Positions 1 through 8,190 of a DNA stretch of 64,000 bases are shown here, in pieces. Source of the stretch: Epilithonimonas xixisoli (GTDB taxonomy: Bacteria; Bacteroidota; Bacteroidia; Flavobacteriales; Weeksellaceae); contig NZ_SOEO01000001.1 of the NCBI RefSeq assembly GCF_004365655.1, forward strand, positions 1,364,001-1,428,000, read 5' to 3'. Both the position numbers and the translations under genes were made by a program. Each line of letters begins with the position of its first letter. Position 1 is the stretch's first letter. Under the pieces are notes generated by a model, which was not told the DNA's origin, ran no database searches, and saw nothing but the letters and a program-made list of their open reading frames with translations.

Positions 1-1134
1 GGTATCGCTTTCCAAAACATACGGCATTCCACCATGGTGTGGCGTCACTTTTACCTTCACGCTTTTCGGAGCGATTTTTTCAAAATGTTTGGTGAATTTT
101 TCCGTGATTTCTTCCGGCGTTTGATTTGGCACCAATCTCATTGATATTTTAGCAAAAGCTTTTGATGCAATCACCGTTTTTGCACCTTCGCCAGTGTAAC
201 CGCCCCAAATTCCGTTGACATCGAGAGTTGGTCTGATAGAAGCTCTTTCCAAAGTTGTGTAACCTTCCTCTCCTTGAATATCATTAAGATTAATTGATTT
301 CTTGTAAGCTTCTGGGTCGTCTTTCAGTTTGTTCATTTCTTTTCTGTCTTCATCGGAAACCACTAGAACATTGTCATAGAAACCATCGATTGTGATGTGT
401 CCTTTGTCATCAATTAATTCTCCAATCATTTTTGATAAAACATTGATTGGATTTGGAACTGCACCACCGTAAAGCCCAGAATGCAAGTCACGGTTTGGAC
501 CTTCTACTTCAACCTCAACATAGCTTAAACCTCGTAAACCTGTTGTAACAGTCGGTTGCTCATTAGAATAAATATGTGTGTCGGAAATCAAGATTACATC
601 ACAGCTTAATTTCTCTTTGTTATTTTCAAGGAAATCTGCCAAACTTGCTGAACCAACTTCTTCTTCCCCTTCAATCAAAAACTTGACATTACAAGGTAAA
701 GAATCCGTTTTCATCATTGCTTCGAAAGCTTTGACGTGCATAAAGAATTGACCTTTGTCATCTGCAGAACCTCTTGCGAAAATCGCGCCTTCTGGATGAA
801 GCTCAGTGGTTTTCACAATTGGCTCGAATGGATCACTTGTCCATAATTCCAAAGGATCGGCTGGCTGAACATCGTAATGTCCGTAAACCAAAACCGTTGG
901 TAAATTTGTGTCAATGATTTTCTCTCCGAAAACGATTGGATAGCCTTTGGTTTCAAGAATTTCTACATTGTCTGCTCCGGCAACTTTTAGATGTCTTGCC
1001 ACCTCATCGGCACATTTCAAGACTTCTGATTTGTAGGCTGGATCTGCGCTGATGGAAGCGATTCTAAGGATGTCGAAAAGTTCGTCCAAGAAACGTTGTT
1101 TGTTTTCCTGGATGTATGTTTGCGTGTTGCTCAT
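1..1134 (-). CDS. M20 family dipeptidase (C-terminus cut off by window edge)
   Basis: Zinc-dependent cytosolic dipeptidase of the M20/ArgE/CPG2 clan, which cleaves dipeptides for amino-acid salvage. The 378 codons visible begin with ATG at 1134 (MSNTQTYIQ). The metal-binding GHYDVQP lies at about residues 85-91, the bridging Asp in RGSADDKGQ at about 121-129, and the catalytic glutamate in EGEEEVG at about 155-161. The central dimerisation region (LHSGLYGGAVPNP) is also present. Family members are usually about 460 aa, so roughly 80 residues lie beyond the edge. A heptamer repeat array starts 2 bp upstream of the start codon. Class is clear; exact substrate is not. Confidence 0.93.
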   Translation of the reverse strand, partial: MSNTQTYIQENKQRFLDELFDILRIASISADPAYKSEVLKCADEVARHLKVAGADNVEILETKGYPIVFGEKIIDTNLPTVLVYGHYDVQPADPLELWTSDPFEPIVKTTELHPEGAIFARGSADDKGQFFMHVKAFEAMMKTDSLPCNVKFLIEGEEEVGSASLADFLENNKEKLSCDVILISDTHIYSNEQPTVTTGLRGLSYVEVEVEGPNRDLHSGLYGGAVPNPINVLSKMIGELIDDKGHITIDGFYDNVLVVSDEDRKEMNKLKDDPEAYKKSINLNDIQGEEGYTTLERASIRPTLDVNGIWGGYTGEGAKTVIASKAFAKISMRLVPNQTPEEITEKFTKHFEKIAPKSVKVKVTPHHGGMPYVLESDT

Positions 1135-1135
1135 T

Positions 1136-1170
1136 ATAAATGATAAATGATGGTTGATAAATGATTTAGA
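1136..1170. repeat. Heptamer-periodic array, ATAAATG type
   Basis: Five 7-bp units in phase (ATAAATG, ATAAATG, ATGGTTG, ATAAATG, ATTTAGA). The array begins 2 bp outside the start codon of the M20 dipeptidase, so it forms its 5' untranslated region. The same type recurs at 25843, 31220 and 43714. Confidence 0.7.
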
Positions 1171-1219
1171 ACTTCGTCAAAGATTTGAAACTTTGACTAA
1201 GTTGGTTCGTAAAAATAAA

Positions 1220-1250
1220 AAATGTCCTGCAAACGCAAGACATTTTTTAT
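1220..1250 (-). terminator. Intrinsic terminator after the small lipoprotein gene
   Basis: AAATGTCCTGC pairs with GCAAGACATTT (one G-U pair in the RNA) around an AAAC loop. Read leftward it is followed by a T-run. It lies just past the stop of the lipoprotein gene ending at 1272. A weaker inverted repeat (GTCAAAG...CTTTGAC, 1176-1197) follows it. Confidence 0.8.
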
Positions 1251-1271
1251 TATAATATTTTTATAAAATTC

Positions 1272-1523
1272 TTAGTGATGTACTGCCGGAGCTTCAGTTG
1301 CTGGCTTCACCTCAGGCGATACTGTTTTTGCAGAATCTGCAACCACGTGAGAAACAGCTTTTGTAGAATCTGCCTTTGGCTTGAAAGTCCCCTTTGGCGC
1401 ATTTGCATCGTCATATCTTACCACATCGTCTGTTTTTACCAAACGTGCTTTGTTCCCTCCTGCAGGAAGGTCACAAGAAATAACTAAAAGAGCAGAAGCC
1501 AATAATATCACTGATTTTTTCAT
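1272..1523 (-). CDS. Small lipoprotein, function unknown
   Basis: An 83-aa predicted lipoprotein. The signal sequence MKKSVILLASALLVIS ends in a lipobox with Cys17, so the mature protein would be anchored in a membrane, probably the outer membrane. The mature part has about 66 residues and is low-complexity, rich in Lys, Ala, Val and Ser, with an approximate internal repeat (DSTKAVSHVVADSAKTVS). I recognise no domain. It stands alone, with its own terminator downstream and a long upstream intergenic region. Signal peptide and clean start make it a likely real gene. Confidence 0.75.
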   Translation of the reverse strand: MKKSVILLASALLVISCDLPAGGNKARLVKTDDVVRYDDANAPKGTFKPKADSTKAVSHVVADSAKTVSPEVKPATEAPAVHH

Positions 1524-1671
1524 ATGTATATATTTATTTACAATAGGTCATATGCAATCGCCATCTTGAACTATTACCTTTTTTAGTCAGGTTTTGACAT
1601 ATGGCGATGTCATTTTTTATAATTTAATGTGTCAAAAGTAGTGAAATTGAGATTTTCTGCAAAATGTTTTT

Positions 1672-1706
1672 TTGTAAAATGTAGATTGTACAATGTATTA
1701 TGTAAT
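1672..1706. repeat. Heptamer-periodic array, nTGTAnn type
   Basis: Five 7-bp units (TTGTAAA, ATGTAGA, TTGTACA, ATGTATT, ATGTAAT) in the 403-bp gap between the small lipoprotein gene and clpP. TGTA recurs every 7 bp while the other positions drift. Related to the array at 28109-28171. Confidence 0.6.
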
Positions 1707-1781
1707 AAGTCTAATTAATTTGTCTCGATTTTGTTATAAAATCTTAAATCGGAGAAGAAATGTTTCTATTTTGCGAAGCGC

Positions 1782-1882
1782 AGCCCGGCTTGAGCGGAAA
1801 TCCTTTTTTGCTTTGACTTCTGGTTCTATTGATTAAAAAAATGTCGAGCAAAAAAGATTGGGAGCGGAAGACGGATTAAGCT
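1782..1882 (+). repeat. Long imperfect-hairpin element, copy A
   Basis: Begins AGCCCGG and ends TTAAGCT. The 5' arm carries GAGCGGAAATCCTTTTTTGC and the 3' arm GCAAAAAAGATTGGGAGCGG. The T-run and A-run arms pair (CTTTTTTGC with GCAAAAAAG), leaving purine-rich GCGGAA segments facing each other in an internal loop, closed by a short outer stem. Copies with the same order of parts lie at 30180-30238 and 62291-62400. It could be a structured RNA or a dispersed repeat; the Rfam Flavo-1 family is one to test. Confidence 0.65.
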
Positions 1883-1890
1883 GCCCAAAT

Positions 1891-1921
1891 AAAAAACCTG
1901 ACTCAGATGAATCAGGTTTTT
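1891..1921 (-). terminator. clpP terminator
   Basis: AAAAACCTGA and TCAGGTTTTT form a 10-bp stem around CTCAGATGAA, with flanking T-runs. It lies 6 bp past the clpP stop codon in the direction of transcription. Confidence 0.85.
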
Positions 1922-1926
1922 GGGTT

Positions 1927-2604
1927 TTATTTTTTTCTTTCTAGAACTTCGTCTACCATTCCGTATTCTTTGGCTTCGGTAGAGGTCATCCAGTAATCTC
2001 TGTCTGAGGCTTTTTCCACCCATTCGTAGGTTTGCCCGGAGTGGTCGGAAATGATGTCATAAAGTTCTTTTTTCAACTTCAACATCTCTCTTAGGTTGAT
2101 TTCCATATCGGAAGCTACACCTTGTGCGCCACCGCTCGGTTGGTGAATCATCACTCTGGAGTGTTTCAATGCTGAACGTTTTCCTTTTTCACCTGCTACC
2201 AAAAGAACAGCTCCCATTGATGCTGCGATTCCGGTACAGATAGTTGCCACATCTGGCTTGATGATTTGCATAGTGTCATAGATTCCCAATCCTGCGTAAA
2301 CGCTTCCACCAGGGGAATTGATGTAAATCTGAATGTCTTTTGTGGAGTCTGAACTTTCCAAAAATAACAACTGCGCTGTCACGATATTCGCAACTTGATC
2401 GTCGATGCCTGTTCCTAGGAAAATGATCCTGTCCATCATCAATCGGGAGAAAACGTCCATTTGTGCAACGTTCATTCTACGCTCCTCCATAATGTACGGC
2501 GTAAGGTTGGTTGGGTTGAACATTCCCATATATTGATCGGTTACCAAACCGTTGTTCCCCAAATGTTTTACTGAGAAATCTCTGAATTCTTTTTTAATGT
2601 CCAT
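1927..2604 (-). CDS. clpP: ATP-dependent Clp protease, proteolytic subunit
   Basis: Serine protease barrel of the Clp system, which degrades misfolded and tagged proteins in the cytosol with an AAA+ unfoldase. Length is 225 aa, normal for ClpP with an N-terminal extension. The triad is Ser129 (GIAASMGA), His154 (MIHQPSGG) and Asp203 (DRDYW), with the same spacing as E. coli ClpP. The handle helix follows the histidine. No unfoldase gene (clpX) or trigger factor gene is adjacent. Monocistronic in appearance, with a strong terminator. Confidence 0.97.
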   Translation of the reverse strand: MDIKKEFRDFSVKHLGNNGLVTDQYMGMFNPTNLTPYIMEERRMNVAQMDVFSRLMMDRIIFLGTGIDDQVANIVTAQLLFLESSDSTKDIQIYINSPGGSVYAGLGIYDTMQIIKPDVATICTGIAASMGAVLLVAGEKGKRSALKHSRVMIHQPSGGAQGVASDMEINLREMLKLKKELYDIISDHSGQTYEWVEKASDRDYWMTSTEAKEYGMVDEVLERKK

Positions 2605-2681
2605 ATTATCTGTGGTTGTTTTTTAAATCTTTTATTGAGTTTGCAATTTCTATTCCTTTGCTAAAGTAGGACTTTCTGTCA

Positions 2682-2975
2682 TTAGAATTTGGGTTTTCGT
2701 TTTGAATGGAAAACCGCATCTATATAAATAATCTTTTCTTGCTCAGCAATCCAATAAATTATTAAGAAGGGAAAACGTATCAAAGGAATCCTTCGTAAAT
2801 CAGCCTTATCTTCATGTTTTTCAAAAAGTAAAGGATTATTTTCTATTAGATTTAAGTAATATTCGATTTCCTCGATGAATTCGTGACCTAATCCATTTTT
2901 TTTCTCTTCATACCAAGAAAAGGAATCTTCTAATTCTTGCGAAGCTGGCTTTAAGAAGACTATTTTATAATTCAA
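2682..2975 (-). CDS. Type II toxin, RelE/ParE family
   Basis: A 97-aa protein with the RelE/ParE fold pattern: early strand YKIVFLKPASQELEDS, two helices (SWYEEKKNGLGHEFIEEIE), and a C-terminal sheet RFPFLIIYWIAE...IYIDAVFHSKRKP. Such toxins act as ribosome-dependent mRNases (RelE) or gyrase poisons (ParE); I cannot tell which. The start appears to be a TTG whose last bases overlap the antitoxin's TGA stop (TTGA), the usual translational coupling of toxin-antitoxin pairs. The antitoxin gene is directly upstream. Confidence 0.85.
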   Translation of the reverse strand: MNYKIVFLKPASQELEDSFSWYEEKKNGLGHEFIEEIEYYLNLIENNPLLFEKHEDKADLRRIPLIRFPFLIIYWIAEQEKIIYIDAVFHSKRKPKF

Positions 2976-3187
2976 TTTAAAAGTCTTTTTTTAAGATCTA
3001 CCCAATTTTCGGTTTCAATTTTTCCTGCTTCGAAATCCTCTTTTCTCTTCATCGCTATTTTCCATTGATTTTCAGAAACTTCAGTCTCACCAATTAAAAG
3101 TTTTGCAACTTCATTTTTTTCTTTTGGATCGAGTTTTTTTATGATTGCCAAAAGCTCATCGAATGGAAGATTAATAGATATTTGCAT
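2972..3187 (-). CDS. Type II antitoxin paired with RelE/ParE toxin
   Basis: A 71-aa protein upstream of and overlapping the toxin gene by 4 bp. The N-terminal half (INLPFDELLAIIKKLDPKEK) looks like a small dimerising/DNA-binding segment. The C-terminal half is charged (RKEDFEAGKIETENW, with WVDLKKRL at the end) and would wrap the toxin, as in addiction-module antitoxins. Family assignment rests on partner, size and gene order more than on a diagnostic motif. It probably autoregulates the pair. Confidence 0.75.
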   Translation of the reverse strand: MQISINLPFDELLAIIKKLDPKEKNEVAKLLIGETEVSENQWKIAMKRKEDFEAGKIETENWVDLKKRLLN

Positions 3188-3240
3188 TTTTAATTTTTAT
3201 CAAATTTAATAAAATTATTAAAATTTCTTAGGACTTTCTG

Positions 3241-5166
3241 TCACAAAATACGAAATAATTCGCTGTCTAATTTATTCTTTAATTGTGTAAGAAGGATAAT
3301 CTGTTGATAGATTGGCGTACTGTCTTCCTCATCATTTAGGGAATTTTTAAAATCATTAATGAGTTTAACAACATATTCCCGCTTATGTCGCAGAACAATA
3401 TCTGAAACCAATTTCGGAACGACTTCTTCCTCGGAACTGAAATAGATGTTGAACTTGTTCCAATTGCTGGTTTGATAATTTTCTATGAGCGCATTCGCTA
3501 ATTTTCCGGAAACTTCCTCATCCATAAAATTGAAGAAAAAACCACCTGATCTTATTTCGTTTTGGAGAATGCCTTCTTTGATCTCGGAAACGATTTTTTT
3601 ATGAATGTCCAGCTGAATTTCGCATTCGTCTTCTTCCAAGTGATTCAGAATTTCTTCTATAACTGTGATTTTATAATCGTTACCTTCCGCGTCTTTTCTT
3701 TCTAAAACAAAATCGCCATATTTCAACATTAGATCAACTAATTTCTCTTCCTGAAGCAATAATGGATTGACAGTAAATTCAGTTTGCTGAACGATTTCTA
3801 ATTTCGGAGCCGATTTTTTATCTTCAAATCTAGGTTTTGCTTCCTGCTGTTGTGTGACATTGGTCTGAATCTGAAGCTCATTAAACAAACTTTGCTCGCT
3901 GAGACCAAATTTATTCGAAACTTCTTTCAGATAAACTTCACGCTTCAACGCATTTTGAACAAACGAAACAGATTTTACAATATCACGGATGGATTCTGCT
4001 TTCCTAATAGGATCATTCCCAGCATCTTTGAGCAAAATCTCCGCTTTGAAATCGATGAAATCTTTCGCTTCTTTGTCGATGAAATTCTCAACGTATTCTT
4101 GTGGATGTTTTCTCGCAAAAGAATCTGGATCATCACCATCTGGAAACAATAAAACACGAATATTCATTCCTTCCGAAAGCAACATATCGATGCTTCGGAA
4201 ACTGGCTTTGATTCCTGCATTGTCGCCATCGAAAAGGATGGTTACGTTTTCTGTGAGGCGTTTTATTAATTTAATTTGTTCCGTTGTCAAAGAGGTTCCT
4301 GAACTTGCGACCACGTTTTCAATTCCTGATTGATGAAGCGAAACCACATCCATATAACCTTCTACCAAAAGACAGAGATTCTTTCTGGAAATGGCTTGCT
4401 TACCTTGATTTAAACCATAAAGAACATTTGACTTGTGGTAAATTTCGGTTTCTGGAGAATTGAGATATTTTGCCGTTTTGACATTATTCTTGAGAATCCT
4501 TGCTCCAAATCCTAAAACTCGACCTGAGAAACTGTGAATTGGAAAAACGACACGATCACGAAATCTATCAATTCCCGAAGGTGTATTTTCTGGGAAAATC
4601 GAAAGTCCGGATTTCTCTAATATTTCTTTGGAATAGGATTTTTCAAGAGCAAATTCTGTAAAAGCATTTTTCTTTTCCGGAGAATAACCGAGTTGAAATT
4701 TTTTGATAATATCATCCCGAAGTTCTCTTTCTTTGAAGTAAGAATAAGCAATCATTTGACCTTCCTCCGATTCCCAAAGCTGATGTTGGAAAAAATCGTT
4801 GGCAATCTCGTGAATCTTGTACAAAATATCACGCTCGGTCTGCGCCTGGATCTGCTCTTCGGAGTATTCTTTTACATCTTCCTTGATTTCAATCCCGTAC
4901 TTTTTCGCAGCGTGGCGAAGTGCTTCCGGATAAGTGAAATTTTCGATTTCCATCAAGAAAGAAATCGCAGTTCCACCTTTGCCAGTGGAGAAATCTTTCC
5001 AAATCTGCTTGCTTGGAGAAACAACAAAACTCGGCGATTTTTCCTCGTGAAAAGGACTCAAACCTTTGAAGTTGGAGCCTGCTCTTTTCAGCTGGACATA
5101 TTCGCCAATGATTTCTTCTACTCGAATGGTTGAAAAAATCTGGTCTATGGTTTCTTTTGTAATCAC
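3241..5166 (-). CDS. dnaG: DNA primase DnaG (zinc-ligand cysteines absent)
   Basis: Makes RNA primers for replication. 641 aa: an N-terminal zinc-finger-like domain (about 1-100), then the RNA polymerase/TOPRIM core with LVEGYMDVVSL and the metal-binding FDGDNAG, and a C-terminal helicase-interaction region. The N-terminal domain keeps its scaffold (FKGLSPFHEEKSPSF, then QIWKDFSTGKGGTA), but the three Cys of the usual CHC2 finger are replaced (CPFH is SPFH; FGCG is FSTG). As I remember, this loss is typical of flavobacterial primases. Start ATG at 5166. It stands alone between a terminator and the toxin-antitoxin pair. Confidence 0.95.
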   Translation of the reverse strand: MITKETIDQIFSTIRVEEIIGEYVQLKRAGSNFKGLSPFHEEKSPSFVVSPSKQIWKDFSTGKGGTAISFLMEIENFTYPEALRHAAKKYGIEIKEDVKEYSEEQIQAQTERDILYKIHEIANDFFQHQLWESEEGQMIAYSYFKERELRDDIIKKFQLGYSPEKKNAFTEFALEKSYSKEILEKSGLSIFPENTPSGIDRFRDRVVFPIHSFSGRVLGFGARILKNNVKTAKYLNSPETEIYHKSNVLYGLNQGKQAISRKNLCLLVEGYMDVVSLHQSGIENVVASSGTSLTTEQIKLIKRLTENVTILFDGDNAGIKASFRSIDMLLSEGMNIRVLLFPDGDDPDSFARKHPQEYVENFIDKEAKDFIDFKAEILLKDAGNDPIRKAESIRDIVKSVSFVQNALKREVYLKEVSNKFGLSEQSLFNELQIQTNVTQQQEAKPRFEDKKSAPKLEIVQQTEFTVNPLLLQEEKLVDLMLKYGDFVLERKDAEGNDYKITVIEEILNHLEEDECEIQLDIHKKIVSEIKEGILQNEIRSGGFFFNFMDEEVSGKLANALIENYQTSNWNKFNIYFSSEEEVVPKLVSDIVLRHKREYVVKLINDFKNSLNDEEDSTPIYQQIILLTQLKNKLDSELFRIL

Positions 5167-5200
5167 GATGTAAATTTAGAATATTTTAAATCTGTAAACA

Positions 5201-5227
5201 AAAAAATCCCCGAATTGGGGATTTTTT
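5201..5227 (-). terminator. Terminator of the secreted-protein operon
   Basis: AAAAAATCCCC and GGGGATTTTTT form an 11-bp stem with a GAATT loop. It lies past the last gene of the leftward cluster (stop at 5250) and upstream of dnaG. Confidence 0.85.
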
Positions 5228-5249
5228 ATCAATTATATAATCTTCGAAA

Positions 5250-5756
5250 TTATTTCCAAAAGTTCCAGTACGCACCATCAAAAAAAGCAACAGTGTTACT
5301 GTCTGTATCATAACACATCATCCCTGGATATGGACTTTTCACAGTCAGATGTGGTTGATTTATTTTAGGCAAAGTAAGTGCAAGGCTAGACGACTCCAAG
5401 ACCAAAACACCTGTGGCTGGTGATGTGGGAGCACCAATGATAACGCCATTTCCTACATCAAGACTTGGATTATTAATGATTGCTGCAGTACTGCCATTTC
5501 CCTCCGTAAGGGGAAGCCAAGCATTTTTTTGGAAAGTGTAAATGCGGGCATCATTTCTATTAAAAATAAATGTTCCGTTGGTTGGACTCACTGGAAATCC
5601 TGAGGTTGCAGGTAGAATAATACCTTGTGTCATATTGGTTCCAAAGTCCAAGATAGAAGAACCTTGAACAGCTGGCTTACCGATAGAAACCTGCGCCTGG
5701 AAAAAGCCCGCGGATAGTAATAATATAAGTTGTCTTATTATTTTAAAATTTTTCAT
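5250..5756 (-). CDS. Secreted protein, function unknown (third gene of DUF11 operon)
   Basis: A 168-aa protein with a signal peptide (hydrophobic LILLLSAGFF, cleavage expected after FQA). The mature part starts QVSIGKP, a pattern common in flavobacterial surface proteins. It contains short strand-like segments such as GTFIFNRNDARIYTFQKNAWLPL and a C-terminal YPGMMCYDTDSNTVAFFDGAYW. The latter resembles the C-terminus of the large upstream protein (LGMLIYDPGADDCVKIYNGTTW), so the two share a C-terminal module. It follows that gene by 12 bp, so the two are surely co-transcribed. No enzymatic motif. Confidence 0.8.
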   Translation of the reverse strand: MKNFKIIRQLILLLSAGFFQAQVSIGKPAVQGSSILDFGTNMTQGIILPATSGFPVSPTNGTFIFNRNDARIYTFQKNAWLPLTEGNGSTAAIINNPSLDVGNGVIIGAPTSPATGVLVLESSSLALTLPKINQPHLTVKSPYPGMMCYDTDSNTVAFFDGAYWNFWK

Positions 5757-5768
5757 TTCGAATCGTTT

Positions 5769-8186
5769 TTAATCGTTACAAGATTGAACCAGACAATGCC
5801 AAGTGGTTCCATTATAAATTTTCACACAGTCGTCTGCTCCCGGATCATAAATCAACATTCCTAAGACAGGATTCGTAATATTAGAAGGAGAAGTTCTGGT
5901 GATTACAAAACCTTTGCTCGCAGATTCTAAAGCAATAAAACCGTTTGGAATAGAATCTGGCCAATTAGCAGATTTGGACTCGTGTGTTGTAATTCCAACT
6001 TTCGTAAAGCTGTCTGCAACTTGTACCGACGGTGACTTTCTACATTTACAATTTTGAATCAAAACGTTCACTTTTGCAGAAGCCGGACTATAGCAATTAC
6101 CTATCGAATCATAATAAAAAGCATAATAACTTCCCGAGGTTTTAATAAATGTATTAGAAACGGGAGAACCGGTATGATTTGGATTATCGAACCATACTAA
6201 AGTAGATCCAGCAGGTGCAATACCGTAATGTATATTATTAAGCTCCAATCCGTTTGGTGAGGGGATATCAATGTTTGCCACCGGGCAAATATTCGTTACT
6301 GTAATTTCCGTCGGAGTTGCCGGCGGCGTTACTTTCATATAAGCAGCATTGTTGTTGTAATTGGTTTCAAAATTTACCGTTCTGATTTTCGCAATATTTG
6401 TGTAATTGGTACTGGCTTCTACTTTCGCTGTGATAGTGATTGTTCTATTGGTTCCTGTAACCAAATTGCCAATATTCCAATTGGGGTACGAAAAAGTAGT
6501 TCCCGTTGGAGGAGCAGCTGACACAAAGGAGAAACCGGATGGCAAAAGATCATTCACAACAACCGAAGTTGCAGTTGAACCAGCCACATTATTACTTGCT
6601 ACAAGTGTAAAAACAACATTGTTACCAATAGTTGGCGTAGCATTATTTACAGTTTTTGTAAGGGAAAGATCTGCACAAAGAAGACTGGATGTTCCAGTAA
6701 TTGTCTGAAAATATAAATATCCCCAAGTATTGATGGTACGTGCATTCCCAAAATAAGTCTGATAAGTAGTTCCTGTTCCTGATGTCCAAATATGAGACGG
6801 AGACGGCGTTCCTATCGTCGAATTATTAGTTCCAGCTGGTGTACTGTTACCATTTGTACTTCCTGTATTAAATGCGGATAAGCCAGAGTCATCCCAAAAC
6901 AAATTAGAAACCTGCATCCCAGCAGGAGCAATTGTAGAAACCCTTAAACCTCCAGCATTACGTTCTGCATCGAATATCGGAACGTTGAATCTATCTGCAA
7001 AGGCAGTAAGTTCGAATGTTAGAATATTAGCCGTTGGAAAAAGCACTCCTACTCCATCTCTTCCATCCCATTCCATACTGTAATCTCCAGCGGATAAGTT
7101 ATAGAAATACAATATTCTATCTGTGTTTCCTGTACCTTTTATAATGATTCTATAATCACCAAATTCCTCTGTTTTGAAATTGATGTTGTATGGCGCTGTA
7201 TTACAAGCATTGACTGGTGTAATAATTGATGCTGCAAAAGATGGAGGTGGACCTTCTACTGCTCCGTAAGTAAACAATGCAGGATCGGGCGCATTAAGAA
7301 AAACATTAAAACCTCCCGGAAGTGATGGTGTGACTCCCGTTGTACTATTCACAGATCGTCTATCTGTAGCAAAATTATTGGTATCTGTAATACCATAGTT
7401 ATTGACACCAACCGTGTAAGCTAATGGCTGAATATCAGGGAGATCCAGCTTTAAAACATTATTGGTATTTGTATAGACATAGAATCCCGGCGCTCCAATT
7501 GAACTAATATCAGTAAAGTATTGTGCCGGATTTGAGGTATTTGGTGTAGTTGTTACCAAGCCCCATTTGGTTGCAAAGACCCTTCCCGATCTGAAACTTC
7601 CCGTAGCTGTAGCCACTGTAAAGTCAAACAATGGAGAAACCGCACTTGTATTATTCACAGCAGAACTTGAACTCGACCCTCTCCAATATTGAATCACAAA
7701 GGTATCATTCTTGGTGGGTGTAAACTGAAGTGGCGAGTATCCGCTGGGATTGGTTCCCGCAATATTTGGACCAGCAACCGCCTGAGCATAGGTATTAATT
7801 TGTCCTGCAGATCCTGATGCTCTTGGCAACAATGTTGGACCAGCTACTACCACTCCATCAGAATCTAATATTCGGTAATACATATATTCACTTTGCGTGG
7901 AATAATTCAAAACCTGGTCTGCTGCACTTGCATTTCCGTAATTGGTCCAGCTAAATCCAAAATAAAATCTTTCTGTATTGAAATTAGAAATTACAAAATT
8001 GATGTTATTATCATCTGGCGCATTAAAATAAGAACCATAATTACTAGATGGATTATAATACAAACCTGATAATCTATTGGTTTGTGGAGAGACCTGCTTA
8101 GTTCCTTCCTGCGCTTTCAGTAAACTTGAAAATATTAGCAGTAAACCCAATATCCATTTATTCATAAAAAATATATTTTTCTTCAT
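5769..8186 (-). CDS. Large secreted protein with DUF11 repeat domain
   Basis: 805 aa, with a signal peptide (NKWILGLLLIFSSLLKAQE; the alternative start at Met8 would also work). The long N-terminal part is beta-rich and Asn/Thr/Ser-rich. A DUF11 domain lies at about 505-615 (ADLSLTKTVNNATPTIGNNV), a fold common in bacterial surface proteins and adhesins. An Ig-like segment with TLVWFDNPNHTGSPV follows, then a C-terminal module with paired Cys and YNGTTWHC. I see no canonical T9SS C-terminal motif. It sits 4 bp after the glycine-rich DUF11 gene and 12 bp before a small secreted gene. A role at the cell surface or in adhesion is inferred. Confidence 0.85.
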   Translation of the reverse strand: MKKNIFFMNKWILGLLLIFSSLLKAQEGTKQVSPQTNRLSGLYYNPSSNYGSYFNAPDDNNINFVISNFNTERFYFGFSWTNYGNASAADQVLNYSTQSEYMYYRILDSDGVVVAGPTLLPRASGSAGQINTYAQAVAGPNIAGTNPSGYSPLQFTPTKNDTFVIQYWRGSSSSSAVNNTSAVSPLFDFTVATATGSFRSGRVFATKWGLVTTTPNTSNPAQYFTDISSIGAPGFYVYTNTNNVLKLDLPDIQPLAYTVGVNNYGITDTNNFATDRRSVNSTTGVTPSLPGGFNVFLNAPDPALFTYGAVEGPPPSFAASIITPVNACNTAPYNINFKTEEFGDYRIIIKGTGNTDRILYFYNLSAGDYSMEWDGRDGVGVLFPTANILTFELTAFADRFNVPIFDAERNAGGLRVSTIAPAGMQVSNLFWDDSGLSAFNTGSTNGNSTPAGTNNSTIGTPSPSHIWTSGTGTTYQTYFGNARTINTWGYLYFQTITGTSSLLCADLSLTKTVNNATPTIGNNVVFTLVASNNVAGSTATSVVVNDLLPSGFSFVSAAPPTGTTFSYPNWNIGNLVTGTNRTITITAKVEASTNYTNIAKIRTVNFETNYNNNAAYMKVTPPATPTEITVTNICPVANIDIPSPNGLELNNIHYGIAPAGSTLVWFDNPNHTGSPVSNTFIKTSGSYYAFYYDSIGNCYSPASAKVNVLIQNCKCRKSPSVQVADSFTKVGITTHESKSANWPDSIPNGFIALESASKGFVITRTSPSNITNPVLGMLIYDPGADDCVKIYNGTTWHCLVQSCND

Positions 8187-8190
8187 TTTA

